From NCBI RefSeq assembly GCF_018066915.1, contig NZ_JAGPVV010000362.1:1-52751 (forward strand): a stretch of 52,751 bases of DNA, read 5' to 3'. The stretch is from Roseovarius sp. GTDB taxonomy: Bacteria; Pseudomonadota; Alphaproteobacteria; Rhodobacterales; Rhodobacteraceae. The translations under genes were made by a program, and so were the position numbers. The notes beneath the pieces are model-generated. The model was not told the origin of the DNA and did not search any database. It was given only the letters and a program-made list of their open reading frames with translations. Shown here piece after piece: positions 18,912 through 27,134 of this stretch; the first letter of the stretch is position 1; each line of letters begins with the position of its first letter.

Positions 18912-19949
18912 TCAGACCATCTTTTCGCCGCCGCGTCCGGCGAGCGTGATCTTGCCCTCGTCCGAGAGGCGGCGGGCGACGGTGATGACCTGTTTCTGGG
19001 CCTCTTGCACCTGGCTCAGGCGCACCGGGCCCATGGCCTCCATCTCGTCCATGATATTGGCGGCGGCGCGGGCCGAAACACAGCCCAAAAGCTTGTCGCG
19101 CAGGGTGGGGTTGGCCCCCTTGAGGGCAAGAACCAACATTTCGCTCTCGATTTCGCGCAGCACGGTTTGCAGGGCGCGTTCGTCGGATTTGATGAGGTAG
19201 TCGAACACGAAGAGATTGTCCTGAATATCCTCGGACAGGTTCTTGTCGTCCTTGCGGATGTCCTTCATGATCCGCTCTTCCATGTCCTGACGGGTGAAGT
19301 TCATGATCCGGGCGGCGGCCTTGACCCCGCCGATCTGCGAGGCGCGCAGGGTGGTGTTGGCCTTGAATTTGGCGCGCATCACCTCTTCGAGGTCGCGCAG
19401 CGCCTCGGGTTGCACGGTGTTGAGCGTGGCGATGCGACGAATGATCTCGGGCTGGGCCTCGGGCGGCAGGAGTTTGAGCACCTCGGCCCCCTGCGCATAG
19501 TCGAGCGAGGCGATGACCAGCGCCATGATCTGCGGATGTTCGTCCTGGATCAGTTCGGCCACGGCAGACGGGTCCATCCAGTCGAGGATTTCAATCGGGC
19601 GTTCGCTGTTGGAGGGCACGATGCGCGAGAGCACCGATTGCGCCTTGTGGGCGCCAAGAGCCTGATCGAGCACCTGGCGGACATAATTGCCCGCGCCGAT
19701 GCCGATGCCGGTCTGATTGCTGACCAGCCCGAGAAATTCGTTGAGCACGGCATCGACCGTATCGTGATCGACGCCTTGCACGGTGAACATCGCCTCGCCC
19801 AGCACCTGCACTTCGGAGGGGGAGAGGGCGCGCAGGATCTGGGCGGCGGTATCCTCGCCAAAGACCATCATCAGGATGGCGGCCTTTTGCACCGGGGTCA
19901 GGTCGGCACCGGGGCGGGCACCGGCAGGGGCAGGCAGCGCGAGGGTCAT
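18912..19949 (-). CDS. fliG: Flagellar motor switch protein FliG
   Basis: C-ring protein that interacts with the stator to generate torque and sets the direction of rotation. 345 residues. The N-terminal domain (TPVQKAAILMMVFGEDTAAQILRALSPSEVQVLGEAMF) binds FliF. The middle domain has the EHPQ motif in LIQDEHPQIMALVIASLD, and the C-terminal domain has the charged torque helix region around IMKDIRKDDKNLSEDIQDNLFVFDYLIKSDERALQTVLREIESEMLVLALKGA. Overlaps fliF by ATGA. Confidence 0.97.
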   Translation of the reverse strand: MTLALPAPAGARPGADLTPVQKAAILMMVFGEDTAAQILRALSPSEVQVLGEAMFTVQGVDHDTVDAVLNEFLGLVSNQTGIGIGAGNYVRQVLDQALGAHKAQSVLSRIVPSNSERPIEILDWMDPSAVAELIQDEHPQIMALVIASLDYAQGAEVLKLLPPEAQPEIIRRIATLNTVQPEALRDLEEVMRAKFKANTTLRASQIGGVKAAARIMNFTRQDMEERIMKDIRKDDKNLSEDIQDNLFVFDYLIKSDERALQTVLREIESEMLVLALKGANPTLRDKLLGCVSARAAANIMDEMEAMGPVRLSQVQEAQKQVITVARRLSDEGKITLAGRGGEKMV

Positions 19950-21640
19950 GGACGGTCCTCACCTGTGGGGGCGATCATGGATTTGAAGACGCCCGCGATG
20001 CGGTTGGTTTCGGCCCCGGCCATCTGGCGCAGGAGGTCGATCTTTTCCTCGTAGGTGATGGCCCCGTTGAGGTCGTCGGCGCTGGGTGCTGCGGTCTCGA
20101 GCCGTTGACGCAGGGCTGACAGGCTCTCGCCACGGGGCACTTCGATGGCGTCGCCATAGGTCATGCCGGTGGAGGCGGTGGTGGCCCCGACGGGCGGCAG
20201 CAGGCGGTTGAGGATCGGGCGCACGACCCCCAGCACGATAATGCCGAAGAGGGCCAGTTGCGCCAGTGTGCGCCCCAGTGTGGGCAGCCATGCGGCGTCA
20301 TACCACCGCTCGGCGGAAATCATAGACGGTGCCACGACAAAGGGGGCGCTGGCCACGGTGACGATATCGCCGCGGGTGTCGTCAAAGCCGATGGCGGAGC
20401 GGGTCAGCGCCTCGATTTCCGCGAGCGGCACGGCCTCGGGGGCGGGGGCCGCGTCACCTTCGGCGGGGGCGGCGGGTGTCGGCAGGCGGTGCAAGAGCAC
20501 GGCGGCATGCACGCGGCTGATCTGGGCGGTCTGCGGCTGGCGGGTTTCCACCCGGCGGCTGACTTCGTAATTGCGGGTCGACGAGGTGGCGCTGTTGGTG
20601 GTGCCATCCTTGGCCCCTTGGGTGGCGGCCTCGGCCAATTGGGCCTCATTGGGGGGCGTGTTGGCGACGGCACCGGGAACGCCGCCGGCCTGTGCGCCGT
20701 TGGTTTGCTGGCTGCTGCTCTGCTCGCTGCGCAGGGCGGTGTCGGGGAGGTATTCTTCGCTGGTGATCTCGGAGCGGGTGAAATCCATATCCAGCGTCAC
20801 TTCGACGGCGGCATTGCCTGCGCCCACGATGGGCGTGAGGAGCGCCAGAACGCGGTCGCGGTAGACGGCTTCAAGGCGGCGCTGGTGCTGCATCTGGCGG
20901 TCGGCCTCGGCCTGCACCGGGTCTTCTTCGGGGCTGGTCAGAAGTGTGCCGGTCTGGTCCACGACCGAGACATTGCTGCGCGGCATGTCGGGCACGGCTG
21001 CGGCCACGAGGCTGACGATGGCGCGGACCTGCGCCTGATCGAGGGTCATGCCGGGGGCGAGTTCGAGGAATACGGAGGCGCGGGGCGGCTGGCTGTCGCG
21101 GACAAAGGCGCTGCGTTCGGGCAGTGCCAGATGCACGCGGGCGGCGCGCACCGGGCGCAATTCCTGAATGGAGCGGGCAAGGTCGAGTTCCTGCATCCGG
21201 CGCAGGCGGGCGGATTCGATCTGGCGCGAGGTGCCCATGGGCATTTCGTCAATCGCGGACATGCCGTCGGTGGCCCCTTCGGGCAGGCCCTGGGAGGCCA
21301 AGAGCATGCGGGCGCTGTGATACTGGTCGGCAGCGACGGTCAGCGCGCCGGAGGAGGGATCAAGCTGCGCGTCCATGCCCGCGGCGGTCAGCGCCTCAAG
21401 CGCCAGGGATTTTTCAGCCTCGGGCAGACCTGCGTGCAGGGTCACGCGGTCAGCGGGGGCCAGAAGCAGCCATGCGGCCAGACCGAGGGTCACGACCAGC
21501 AGCACGCCAATCGCGGGCAAGGCACGGCGCAGGGCGGGCTGGGCGATGAACCCATCCATGCCCGAGAGCGCGAGACGCGCCCGCTGGACCAGCGAGGTGG
21601 CGCCAGCCTGTGCCGGGAGGGTGGTTTGCTGTCCGTCCAT
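19946..21640 (-). CDS. fliF: Flagellar MS-ring protein FliF
   Basis: Forms the membrane MS ring on which the motor and rod are built. 564 residues. The N-terminal transmembrane segment (about 42-65, LPAIGVLLVVTLGLAAWLLL) is followed by the YscJ/FliF ring-building motif region with RIQESARLRRMQELDLARSIQ-like sequence and a periplasmic domain with FLELAPGMTLDQAQVRAIVSLVAAAVP. A second transmembrane segment is at about 455-480, and the C-terminal tail (YEEKIDLLRQMAGAETNRIAGVFKSMI) binds FliG. A low-complexity Gln/Thr/Ser-rich insert lies at about 300-345. Starts 56 bp after fliE. Confidence 0.96.
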   Translation of the reverse strand: MDGQQTTLPAQAGATSLVQRARLALSGMDGFIAQPALRRALPAIGVLLVVTLGLAAWLLLAPADRVTLHAGLPEAEKSLALEALTAAGMDAQLDPSSGALTVAADQYHSARMLLASQGLPEGATDGMSAIDEMPMGTSRQIESARLRRMQELDLARSIQELRPVRAARVHLALPERSAFVRDSQPPRASVFLELAPGMTLDQAQVRAIVSLVAAAVPDMPRSNVSVVDQTGTLLTSPEEDPVQAEADRQMQHQRRLEAVYRDRVLALLTPIVGAGNAAVEVTLDMDFTRSEITSEEYLPDTALRSEQSSSQQTNGAQAGGVPGAVANTPPNEAQLAEAATQGAKDGTTNSATSSTRNYEVSRRVETRQPQTAQISRVHAAVLLHRLPTPAAPAEGDAAPAPEAVPLAEIEALTRSAIGFDDTRGDIVTVASAPFVVAPSMISAERWYDAAWLPTLGRTLAQLALFGIIVLGVVRPILNRLLPPVGATTASTGMTYGDAIEVPRGESLSALRQRLETAAPSADDLNGAITYEEKIDLLRQMAGAETNRIAGVFKSMIAPTGEDRP

Positions 21641-21663
21641 ATTCTCTACTTCCGTGGTTCTGG

Positions 21664-21702
21664 TCTGGGGTCAGGCTGGGGTCAGACTGGGTGGGGTCAG
21701 AC
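21664..21702. repeat. Short tandem repeat at the fliE 3' end
   Basis: On the minus strand CCAGTCTGACCCCA is present twice in succession (one extra base between the copies), followed by a shorter third copy, GCCTGACCCCA. The first copy encodes the last residues and TGA stop of FliE; the others repeat TGA in the short fliE-fliF gap. It looks like slippage duplication and gives several stop codons in tandem. Confidence 0.7.
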
Positions 21703-22023
21703 TGGCATGTTCATGATGTCGCGGTAGGCTGTGAGGGCCTTGTTGCGGACCTGCATCGTCATCTGGAACCCGAGCGAGGCGACCTGTTGCTCGACCATCA
21801 CGGCGGCGAGGTTCTCGGTGCGTCCGGTCTCGAAGTCGCGAGCGGCCTGAGAGGCCTTGCCCTGTTGCACGTTCACGCCCTCGACCGCCTTGCCCAGCCG
21901 TTCGGCAAAGCCCGGCCCCTGCGCGTCGGCCATGGCGGTCGGGCGCTGGATCGGGTCAGGGCGTGCTGCCGCCTGTGAGGCGTGCATCATGCTGACGGAA
22001 GAGGAGATGCCGGTCAGGCTCAT
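21697..22023 (-). CDS. fliE: Flagellar hook-basal body complex protein FliE
   Basis: Links the MS ring to the proximal rod. 108 residues, usual size. The C-terminal half matches FliE well: FETGRTENLAAVMVEQQVASLGFQMTMQVRNKALTAYRDIMNMPV, with the VRNKxxxAYxxIMxMPV ending. Lies 12 bp after fleT and begins the structural part of the operon. Confidence 0.94.
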   Translation of the reverse strand: MSLTGISSSVSMMHASQAAARPDPIQRPTAMADAQGPGFAERLGKAVEGVNVQQGKASQAARDFETGRTENLAAVMVEQQVASLGFQMTMQVRNKALTAYRDIMNMPV

Positions 22024-22035
22024 GTCAGGTCAGGA

Positions 22036-23172
22036 TCAAGCGGCCAGAGGGGTGGGAAGCGCTGCGGGGCGCGCGGTGAAGAGCGAGGTGGGGCGAGCAA
22101 CGAGCATGATATGTTCGGGTGCAATCACCATGCCATCGGCCAGCACCAGCGCGCGCTGCATGACGTTTTCCAGCTCGCGCACATTGCCGGGCCAGCTATG
22201 TGCGGCGAGGATATCGCAGGCCTCGGGCGACAGGAGCGGCGTGGGCAGACCCTCGGGCGTATGGCGGCGCAGCATGGCCTGGGCCAGCACCGGCACATCC
22301 TGCGGACGCGCAGAGAGGGCCAGCGTTTCCAGCGGGAACACGTTGAGGCGGTAATAGAGGTCTTCGCGGAAGGTGCCGCGGGCGATTTCGCACTCCATAT
22401 CGCGGTTGGAGGTGGCGAGGATGCGGACATCGACCGGGGTTTCGGTCTGGCTGCCGAGGGGGGTCACGACCTTTTCCTGAATGACGCGCAGGAGTTTGGC
22501 CTGAAGCGCCATCGGCATTTCGGAAATCTCGTCGAGCAACAGCGTGCCGCCGTCGGCGGCGCGCAGATAACCCTTGTTGGCGGTGTTGGCGCCGGTGAAG
22601 GCGCCCTTTTCATGGCCGAAGAGCAGCGCTTCGAGCATGTTTTCGGGGATCGCGGCGCAGTTGATCGCGACAAAGGGTTTGTCGGCGCGCGGCGAGGCCT
22701 GATGAATGAGGCGCGAGAGCACTTCCTTGCCGCTGCCGGTGGGGCCGTTGATGAAGACGCTGACGTCAAAGCGGGCGACGCGGCGGGCCATGTCGATCAG
22801 CGCGCCCGAGTTCGGATCGGCGGCGACCATGGTGCCAAAGGGCGCGGCCAAGAGATCGGCCAAGGCCATCAGTGCGGCATCGCGCAGGGCGGGCAGGCCG
22901 CTGTCGGGCAGCGACACGGTCAGCATGCGCCCACCCAGATCCTCGCGCAGGGCGAATTCGGGGGCCTGACCTTCGATCACCACGATGCGTTTCGCGCCCA
23001 GTTTGCGGGCCAGTTCCACCAGCGCGCGCTGGTCGGTCACAGGGGCACCCTGCACCAGCGTATGACAGGTGGGCTGATAGCCGATGCGGACATTCAGACG
23101 ACGCCCGTCGAGCAGGGCCTTGAGGGCCTGAGCCTGAGGGAAATTCGCGGCGGTGATGCAGATGTCGGCCAT
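22036..23172 (-). CDS. fleT: Sigma-54 activator without DNA-binding domain, FleT-like
   Basis: 378 residues. A poorly conserved N-terminal domain (1-115) precedes a complete AAA+ sigma-54 interaction domain: Walker A GPTGSGKE (about 143-150), the sigma-54 loop GAFTGA, Walker B GGTLLLDEISE and the ending SWPGNVRELENVMQRAL. The protein then stops about 30 residues later with a proline/alanine tail, and no Fis-type helix-turn-helix follows. FleT of R. sphaeroides has the same truncated design and works with FleQ to activate flagellar operons. The start at 23172 follows GAGG; a longer frame upstream is not used because the sigma-54 promoter at 23207-23222 lies inside it. Confidence 0.88.
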   Translation of the reverse strand: MADICITAANFPQAQALKALLDGRRLNVRIGYQPTCHTLVQGAPVTDQRALVELARKLGAKRIVVIEGQAPEFALREDLGGRMLTVSLPDSGLPALRDAALMALADLLAAPFGTMVAADPNSGALIDMARRVARFDVSVFINGPTGSGKEVLSRLIHQASPRADKPFVAINCAAIPENMLEALLFGHEKGAFTGANTANKGYLRAADGGTLLLDEISEMPMALQAKLLRVIQEKVVTPLGSQTETPVDVRILATSNRDMECEIARGTFREDLYYRLNVFPLETLALSARPQDVPVLAQAMLRRHTPEGLPTPLLSPEACDILAAHSWPGNVRELENVMQRALVLADGMVIAPEHIMLVARPTSLFTARPAALPTPLAA

Positions 23173-23206
23173 GGGAAACCTCGTTGATTGCGATATGAAA
23201 TGAGTA

Positions 23207-23222
23207 AGCAGGGATCGTGCCA
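23207..23222 (-). promoter_or_regulatory. Sigma-54 (-24/-12) promoter of fleT-fliEFGHIJ
   Basis: On the minus strand TGGCACGATCCCTGCT, against the consensus TGGCACG-N4-TTGCW, with one mismatch and the required ten bases between GG and GC. The expected start of transcription is near 23196, leaving a leader of about 24 nt before the fleT ATG. Confidence 0.82.
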
Positions 23223-23370
23223 CACGGGTTTTGGGGGCATTTTGGCCCCGGATTGGCCCAAAGTTGTGATTTTGCAGAGGGTTTCGGCCGGTTGCGCCGG
23301 GAAAACGTCGCAACTCCGACGAAAAGGGCGGGTGTCGACTGTCGTGTGTCGAGGCTTCGTCAGTCGGGTA

Positions 23371-23444
23371 GAGCGCGGGCGCTGTCCTTTGCACAGACCA
23401 GCACTTTCAGCGCGGGATCGCGCCAAAAGCGAGCGCCCGCGCTC
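23371..23444. repeat. 13-bp perfect inverted repeat in the fleT / chemotaxis divergent region
   Basis: GAGCGCGGGCGCT (23371-23383) and its exact reverse complement (23432-23444) enclose 48 bp that contain a smaller stem (GCGCG...CGCGC). A second inverted pair, GTTGCG/CGCAAC, lies at 23291-23314. Together they could form a cruciform-like or RNA structure ahead of the 102-residue gene, or bind an activator such as FleQ. No T-run follows, so a simple terminator is less likely. Confidence 0.5.
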
Positions 23445-23536
23445 CAAAGATACTCGGGGGGTATGTCCCTCAAGCGCTCACATTTTCGGGGAAGGGTCCG
23501 TTTGGGGAGTCAGAAGAGCTCAACTGGTAGGCAACA

Positions 23537-23845
23537 ATGTTATCGAAAACGTATCATCTCAAGTTTCCAAGCCTCGACGCGGCACAAATCGCGGCACCAT
23601 TCATCACGGAGATTCTGGGAAATGCGATTCCGGAATGTCGCATCTCGGGTTTGACGGTGATGATCGGCAAGGAAGGTGACATTTCTGTCAACCTGTTCTT
23701 TCCGACCATCGCGGATCTCAAGAACTTCGAGAAGAAGCACGGGGGCTTCATCCAGACGATGAAGAAAACCTTTCTCTTCCGATCTACGGGGTTCGAGGGG
23801 GTTTGTATCTTTAACTTCGACGGGAACGCCGAAGATGCCGCCTGA
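23537..23845 (+). CDS. Hypothetical protein of 102 residues upstream of the chemotaxis operon
   Basis: I do not recognise this protein. It begins MLSKTYHLKFPSLDAAQIAA, has alternating hydrophobic and charged segments (GLTVMIGKEGDISVNLFFPTIADLKNFEKKHGGFIQTMKK) that suggest a small alpha/beta fold, two cysteines and no signal peptide. GGTAGG lies six bases before the ATG. Its base composition is close to even (the first 60 bases are 28 G+C), while genes on both sides are strongly GC-rich, so it may have arrived separately. It lies divergent from fleT and just upstream of the sigma-54 promoter of cheA4, so it is transcribed before, not from, that promoter. Confidence 0.7.
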   Translation: MLSKTYHLKFPSLDAAQIAAPFITEILGNAIPECRISGLTVMIGKEGDISVNLFFPTIADLKNFEKKHGGFIQTMKKTFLFRSTGFEGVCIFNFDGNAEDAA

Positions 23846-23860
23846 CGGCGCTCCTTAGTC

Positions 23861-23876
23861 TGGCACGCCGGTTGCA
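23861..23876 (+). promoter_or_regulatory. Sigma-54 promoter of the cheA4 chemotaxis operon
   Basis: TGGCACGCCGGTTGCA is a full match to TGGCACG-N4-TTGCW. The expected transcription start is near 23887, about 98 nt before the cheA4-like ATG and 48 nt before a 17-codon leader frame. It places the chemotaxis operon under RpoN control together with the flagellar genes. Confidence 0.88.
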
Positions 23877-23934
23877 GTCCTGCGTGCAGATGTAACCGGC
23901 ACGCAAGCCGACAGTTTTAGAAAGACCCGTTCAC

Positions 23935-23988
23935 ATGGCGAGTGTGTCCACAAAGAAGCTGTGTCCTGAAGCAGGGCCGCAGGCATGA
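23935..23988 (+). CDS. Possible 17-codon leader peptide coupled to cheA4
   Basis: ATG at 23935 opens a frame MASVSTKKLCPEAGPQA whose TGA overlaps the ATG of the CheA gene (ATGA, 23985-23988). The kinase gene itself has only a weak CAGGG site, so translation of this leader could deliver ribosomes to it. There is no strong ribosome binding site before the leader itself, and it may be a chance frame. Confidence 0.3.
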   Translation: MASVSTKKLCPEAGPQA

Positions 23989-25196
23989 CGGCGCGTGCAG
24001 AGCAGGTGCCCGAGCAGGCCTCGGGCGGGGCGTTGCTGCGCGTCTCTTCGGACAAGATCGGGCGGTTGATGGACCTTGTGGGCGAGTTGTCGTTGTCTGT
24101 GTCGGAAACCATCAACGCGCCGGAACTGGCCAATCTCGACCTTGTGGGGTTCGAGGCCGCCGCACATCGCCTGTCGATGATCGTGGGCGAGGTGCAGGAT
24201 GCGGCCAGCGAATTGCGGCTGGTGCCGGTGGATGAGGTGTTTCGCCGCCTCAAGCGCATGGTGCGCGAGTTGCAGCGCGAGACCGGCAAGCAGATTGATC
24301 TGGAAATGCGCGGCGAGGATACCTCGATCGACAAGCTGGTGGCGGACCGTCTTTATGATCCGTTGCTGCATGTGGTGCGCAATTCTGCCGATCACGGGCT
24401 GGAGCCGCCCGCAGAGCGCGAGGCGGCGGGCAAGTCGCCTGCGGGGCGGATTATTCTGTCGGCCGCGCAGGTGGGCAGCGAAGTGCGGATTCAGGTGATC
24501 GACGACGGGCGCGGGCTGAACCGGGGCAAGATCCTCGCCAAGGCGCGCGAGCGGGGTCTCTTTGGTCCCTCCGAAGAGCCCGAGGATGCCGCCGTCTGGA
24601 AGGCGATTTTCGAGCCGGGGTTCTCGACCGCCGAGGCGGTGACGACCCTGTCGGGGCGCGGCGTGGGCATGGATGTGCTCAACACCACGATGAAGGATTT
24701 GCGGGGCCGTATCGGGGTGCAGAGCGAAGAGGGCCGTGGCACGACTGTCTCGCTGCATATTCCCGTTTCATTGGCGTTTCTTGACAGTGTGATCCTGCGG
24801 CTGGGCACGCAGCTATACTGTGTGCCGATCGACGATATTGCCGAGATCGTGAAACCGGGCATGGGCGATCATCTGGCCCTGTCGGCCGAGGGTGGGCGCG
24901 AGATGCTGCGGCAGCGCGACCGCTTTATTCCGGTGTGCCGGTTGGAGAAGTTCTTTGCGGGCATGCGCAGCGAACTGCCGCCACTCTCGGAGATGGTCTT
25001 TATCGTGTTCGAGTCGACCTCTGGTCCGATTGCGGTGCCGGTCGATGAAATTCTCGACCGTCAGCAGGTGGTGATGAAGCCGCTCGAAGGCACGCTGACG
25101 CGGGTGCGCGCAAGCTGGGGCTTTGCGCTTTTGGCGTCGGGCGAGGTGGCGATGGTGCTCGATTGCGAGCGATTGGCAAACGGAGGCGTGCGGTGA
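23985..25196 (+). CDS. cheA4: CheA-type kinase without Hpt (P1) domain, CheA4-like
   Basis: 403 residues. It opens directly with the P3 dimerisation helices (VSSDKIGRLMDLVGELSLSVSET, 20-42). The P4 ATPase has an intact N box HVVRNSADHGLE (129-140), G1 DDGRG (173-177) and G2 SGRGVGMD (223-230), followed by a P5 CheW-like domain (about 262-403). There is no P1 Hpt or P2 domain, and a stop codon six codons upstream of the ATG excludes a missed N-terminus. It therefore cannot phosphorylate itself in the usual way. The same design is known for CheA4 of R. sphaeroides, which phosphorylates the Hpt of CheA3. The matching partner is at 30114-33839 in the same operon. Confidence 0.92.
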   Translation: MTARAEQVPEQASGGALLRVSSDKIGRLMDLVGELSLSVSETINAPELANLDLVGFEAAAHRLSMIVGEVQDAASELRLVPVDEVFRRLKRMVRELQRETGKQIDLEMRGEDTSIDKLVADRLYDPLLHVVRNSADHGLEPPAEREAAGKSPAGRIILSAAQVGSEVRIQVIDDGRGLNRGKILAKARERGLFGPSEEPEDAAVWKAIFEPGFSTAEAVTTLSGRGVGMDVLNTTMKDLRGRIGVQSEEGRGTTVSLHIPVSLAFLDSVILRLGTQLYCVPIDDIAEIVKPGMGDHLALSAEGGREMLRQRDRFIPVCRLEKFFAGMRSELPPLSEMVFIVFESTSGPIAVPVDEILDRQQVVMKPLEGTLTRVRASWGFALLASGEVAMVLDCERLANGGVR

Positions 25197-26005
25197 TGCA
25201 GGTCTATGCGGATCAGGCCGGGTTCGAGCAGTTGCGCGAGTGGTTGAGCCGACGCTGCGGGATCACCTTTGGCCCGTCCAAGGCCAATCTGCTGCGGCAG
25301 CGCATGGACCGGGTGTTGCGCCGGTTCAACCTGCCCGATCTCAATTATCTGGCGCGCGAGTTGGACCGCGCAGGCGCGCAGGACCTGCAGCTTGCGGTGC
25401 TGCACGCGGCCTCGATCAATCACACCTATTTTTTTCGCGAGATCGAGGTGCTGGATCAGTTCATGGACCTTGCCCTGCCCGAGTTGAGGGAGCGGTCCGA
25501 GTTCCGGTTCTGGTCGGCGGCCTGTTCCAGTGGCGAGGAAGCCTATACGCTGGGGATGATGCTGGCCGAACGGCTGGGGCCTGCCGTTCTGAACCGCACG
25601 CATATTCTGGGCACCGACATCAGCGAGCCGGTGGTCGAGCGCGCCGAGTTGGGCATCTATTCCGCCCGTCAGTTTTCGCAGACCGATCCTGCGCGGGTGA
25701 AACGCTGGTTCGAGCCTGCAGGGCTGGATCAATACCGCGTGGCGCCCGAGTTGCGCCGGGCCTGCACGTTTCGGCGGATGAACCTCAAGGCCACGCCCTA
25801 TCCGTTCAACCGCCCGTTTCAGGCCGTGTTCTGCCGCAACGTGCTCTATTATTTCGACCGGGCCGATCAGGCCGCCACGGTCAATGCCCTCTATGACGTG
25901 GTCGAGCCGGGTGGCTGGCTGATTACGTCGGTGACGGAATCCGTGCGCCAGTTGGGCACCCTCTGGGAGCCTGTCGCCACCGGTCTTTATCGAAGGAGGT
26001 CGTGA
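25196..26005 (+). CDS. cheR: Chemotaxis protein methyltransferase CheR
   Basis: Adds methyl groups from SAM to glutamates of chemoreceptors. 269 residues. The N-terminal helical domain ends with INHTYFFREIEVLDQF, the family's FFR block; the SAM-binding domain has FWSAACSSGEEAYTLGM and later ILGTDISEPVVERAELGIY; the end carries AVFCRNVLYYFDRADQ. The ATG at 25196 shares its A with the TGA of cheA4, and GGAGG lies in front. Third-copy CheR position as in cheOp3 of R. sphaeroides. Confidence 0.95.
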   Translation: MQVYADQAGFEQLREWLSRRCGITFGPSKANLLRQRMDRVLRRFNLPDLNYLARELDRAGAQDLQLAVLHAASINHTYFFREIEVLDQFMDLALPELRERSEFRFWSAACSSGEEAYTLGMMLAERLGPAVLNRTHILGTDISEPVVERAELGIYSARQFSQTDPARVKRWFEPAGLDQYRVAPELRRACTFRRMNLKATPYPFNRPFQAVFCRNVLYYFDRADQAATVNALYDVVEPGGWLITSVTESVRQLGTLWEPVATGLYRRRS

Positions 26006-27132
26006 TGACCAAGCCTGATGCACCGATCACGGTGCTTGTCGTAGACGATTCCAGTTTCTTTCGCCGGTTTCTGACCCGGACGCTGAGTGCCGATCCGGGC
26101 ATCGAGGTGATCGGCGAGGCCGCGAGCGCCGAAGAGGCGCATGATTTTGTCATGGCGCGCCGCCCGGATGTGATCACGCTTGATCTCGAGATGCCGGGGC
26201 TGGGGGGGATGGCGTTCCTGCGTCAGACCGTGGCGCGGCTGCGTATTCCGACGATCGTGGTGTCTTCGACTACCCAGCTTGGGGCGCGGCGCAGTATCGA
26301 GGCGCTGGAGGCGGGCGCGGTCGATGTGATGCCCAAGCCGGAGGGCGTGGCACCGGGGATGGCGGATCACATCGCGCTGGCTGCGATTGCCGCGCGGGTG
26401 CGGGCGGTGGCGCAGGTCGATCTGCACCGGCTGAAGCCTGCTGCGGTCAGCGCGCCTGCGGGGTCGTCCGCTATGGTGTCGTCCCGCGCGCTGTCGCAGG
26501 ATTGGGTGATCGCGCTTGGGGCCTCGACGGGCGGGGTGCAGGCACTGGGCACGGTGCTGCATGCGCTGCCTGCCGATTGCCCGCCGGTGGTGATTGTCCA
26601 GCATATGCCCGCAGGGTTTACCGAGGCCTTTGCCCGGCGATTGAATACGACCTGCGCCATTGAAGTGCGCGAGGCGCGGCAGGGCGACCGGTTGAGTGCC
26701 GGTCTGGCCCTTATCGCGCCGGGGGGCGAGCGGCACATGCGGCTGCGCCGCGCGGCGCAAGGTGGCCTGATGGTCGATCTGGTGGCGGGCGAGCCGGTGT
26801 GTTTCTCGCTCCCGTCGGTTGATGTGCTGCTGGCCTCTGCCGCGCAACTGGCAGCACCGCGTCTGAGTGCGGCCATTCTGACCGGCATGGGCAGCGACGG
26901 GGCCAACGGATTGCTGGCCGCGCGTCTGGCCGGGGCGCAGACCTTTGTTCAGGACGAGGCGACATCGCTGGTCTACGGCATGCCGGCGCGCGCCTGGGAA
27001 CGGGGGGCTGCGCTGGCGCAGGTGCCACTCGACCAGATCGCGGCGCAGCTGCTGGCCTCGGTTGGCACGACATCTGCATCCCCCCGGGCAAGCGCCGTCC
27101 CGGCCCCCCGACCGACCCATAGAGGAGTCTGA
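26005..27132 (+). CDS. cheB: Protein-glutamate methylesterase/deamidase CheB
   Basis: 375 residues. Receiver domain (about 8-125) with VLVVDDSSFFRRF, the phosphorylation site in ITLDLEMPGLGG, VVSST and VMPKPEG. The methylesterase domain (about 170-360) holds the catalytic triad in GASTGG (Ser), QHMPAGFTEAFARRL (His) and TGMGSDGANGL (Asp). AAGGAGG lies five bases before the ATG at 26005, so this is preferred to the GTG at 26002. The start overlaps the cheR stop. Removes methyl groups from receptors as the feedback arm of adaptation. Confidence 0.96.
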   Translation: MTKPDAPITVLVVDDSSFFRRFLTRTLSADPGIEVIGEAASAEEAHDFVMARRPDVITLDLEMPGLGGMAFLRQTVARLRIPTIVVSSTTQLGARRSIEALEAGAVDVMPKPEGVAPGMADHIALAAIAARVRAVAQVDLHRLKPAAVSAPAGSSAMVSSRALSQDWVIALGASTGGVQALGTVLHALPADCPPVVIVQHMPAGFTEAFARRLNTTCAIEVREARQGDRLSAGLALIAPGGERHMRLRRAAQGGLMVDLVAGEPVCFSLPSVDVLLASAAQLAAPRLSAAILTGMGSDGANGLLAARLAGAQTFVQDEATSLVYGMPARAWERGAALAQVPLDQIAAQLLASVGTTSASPRASAVPAPRPTHRGV

Positions 27133-27134
27133 CC

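Noticed and set aside
17004-20054. 1016-codon open frame antisense to fliI-fliH-fliG
   Set aside because: Shadow of conserved flagellar genes; composition is unlike a protein.
22036-22100. Frameshift removing the HTH of the FleT-like protein
   Set aside because: fliE begins 12 bp after the stop, so no room exists for a lost HTH.
23985-25196. Short CheA as a broken gene
   Set aside because: Its ATPase motifs are intact, a sigma-54 promoter precedes it, and the missing Hpt is present in the partner protein in the same operon.
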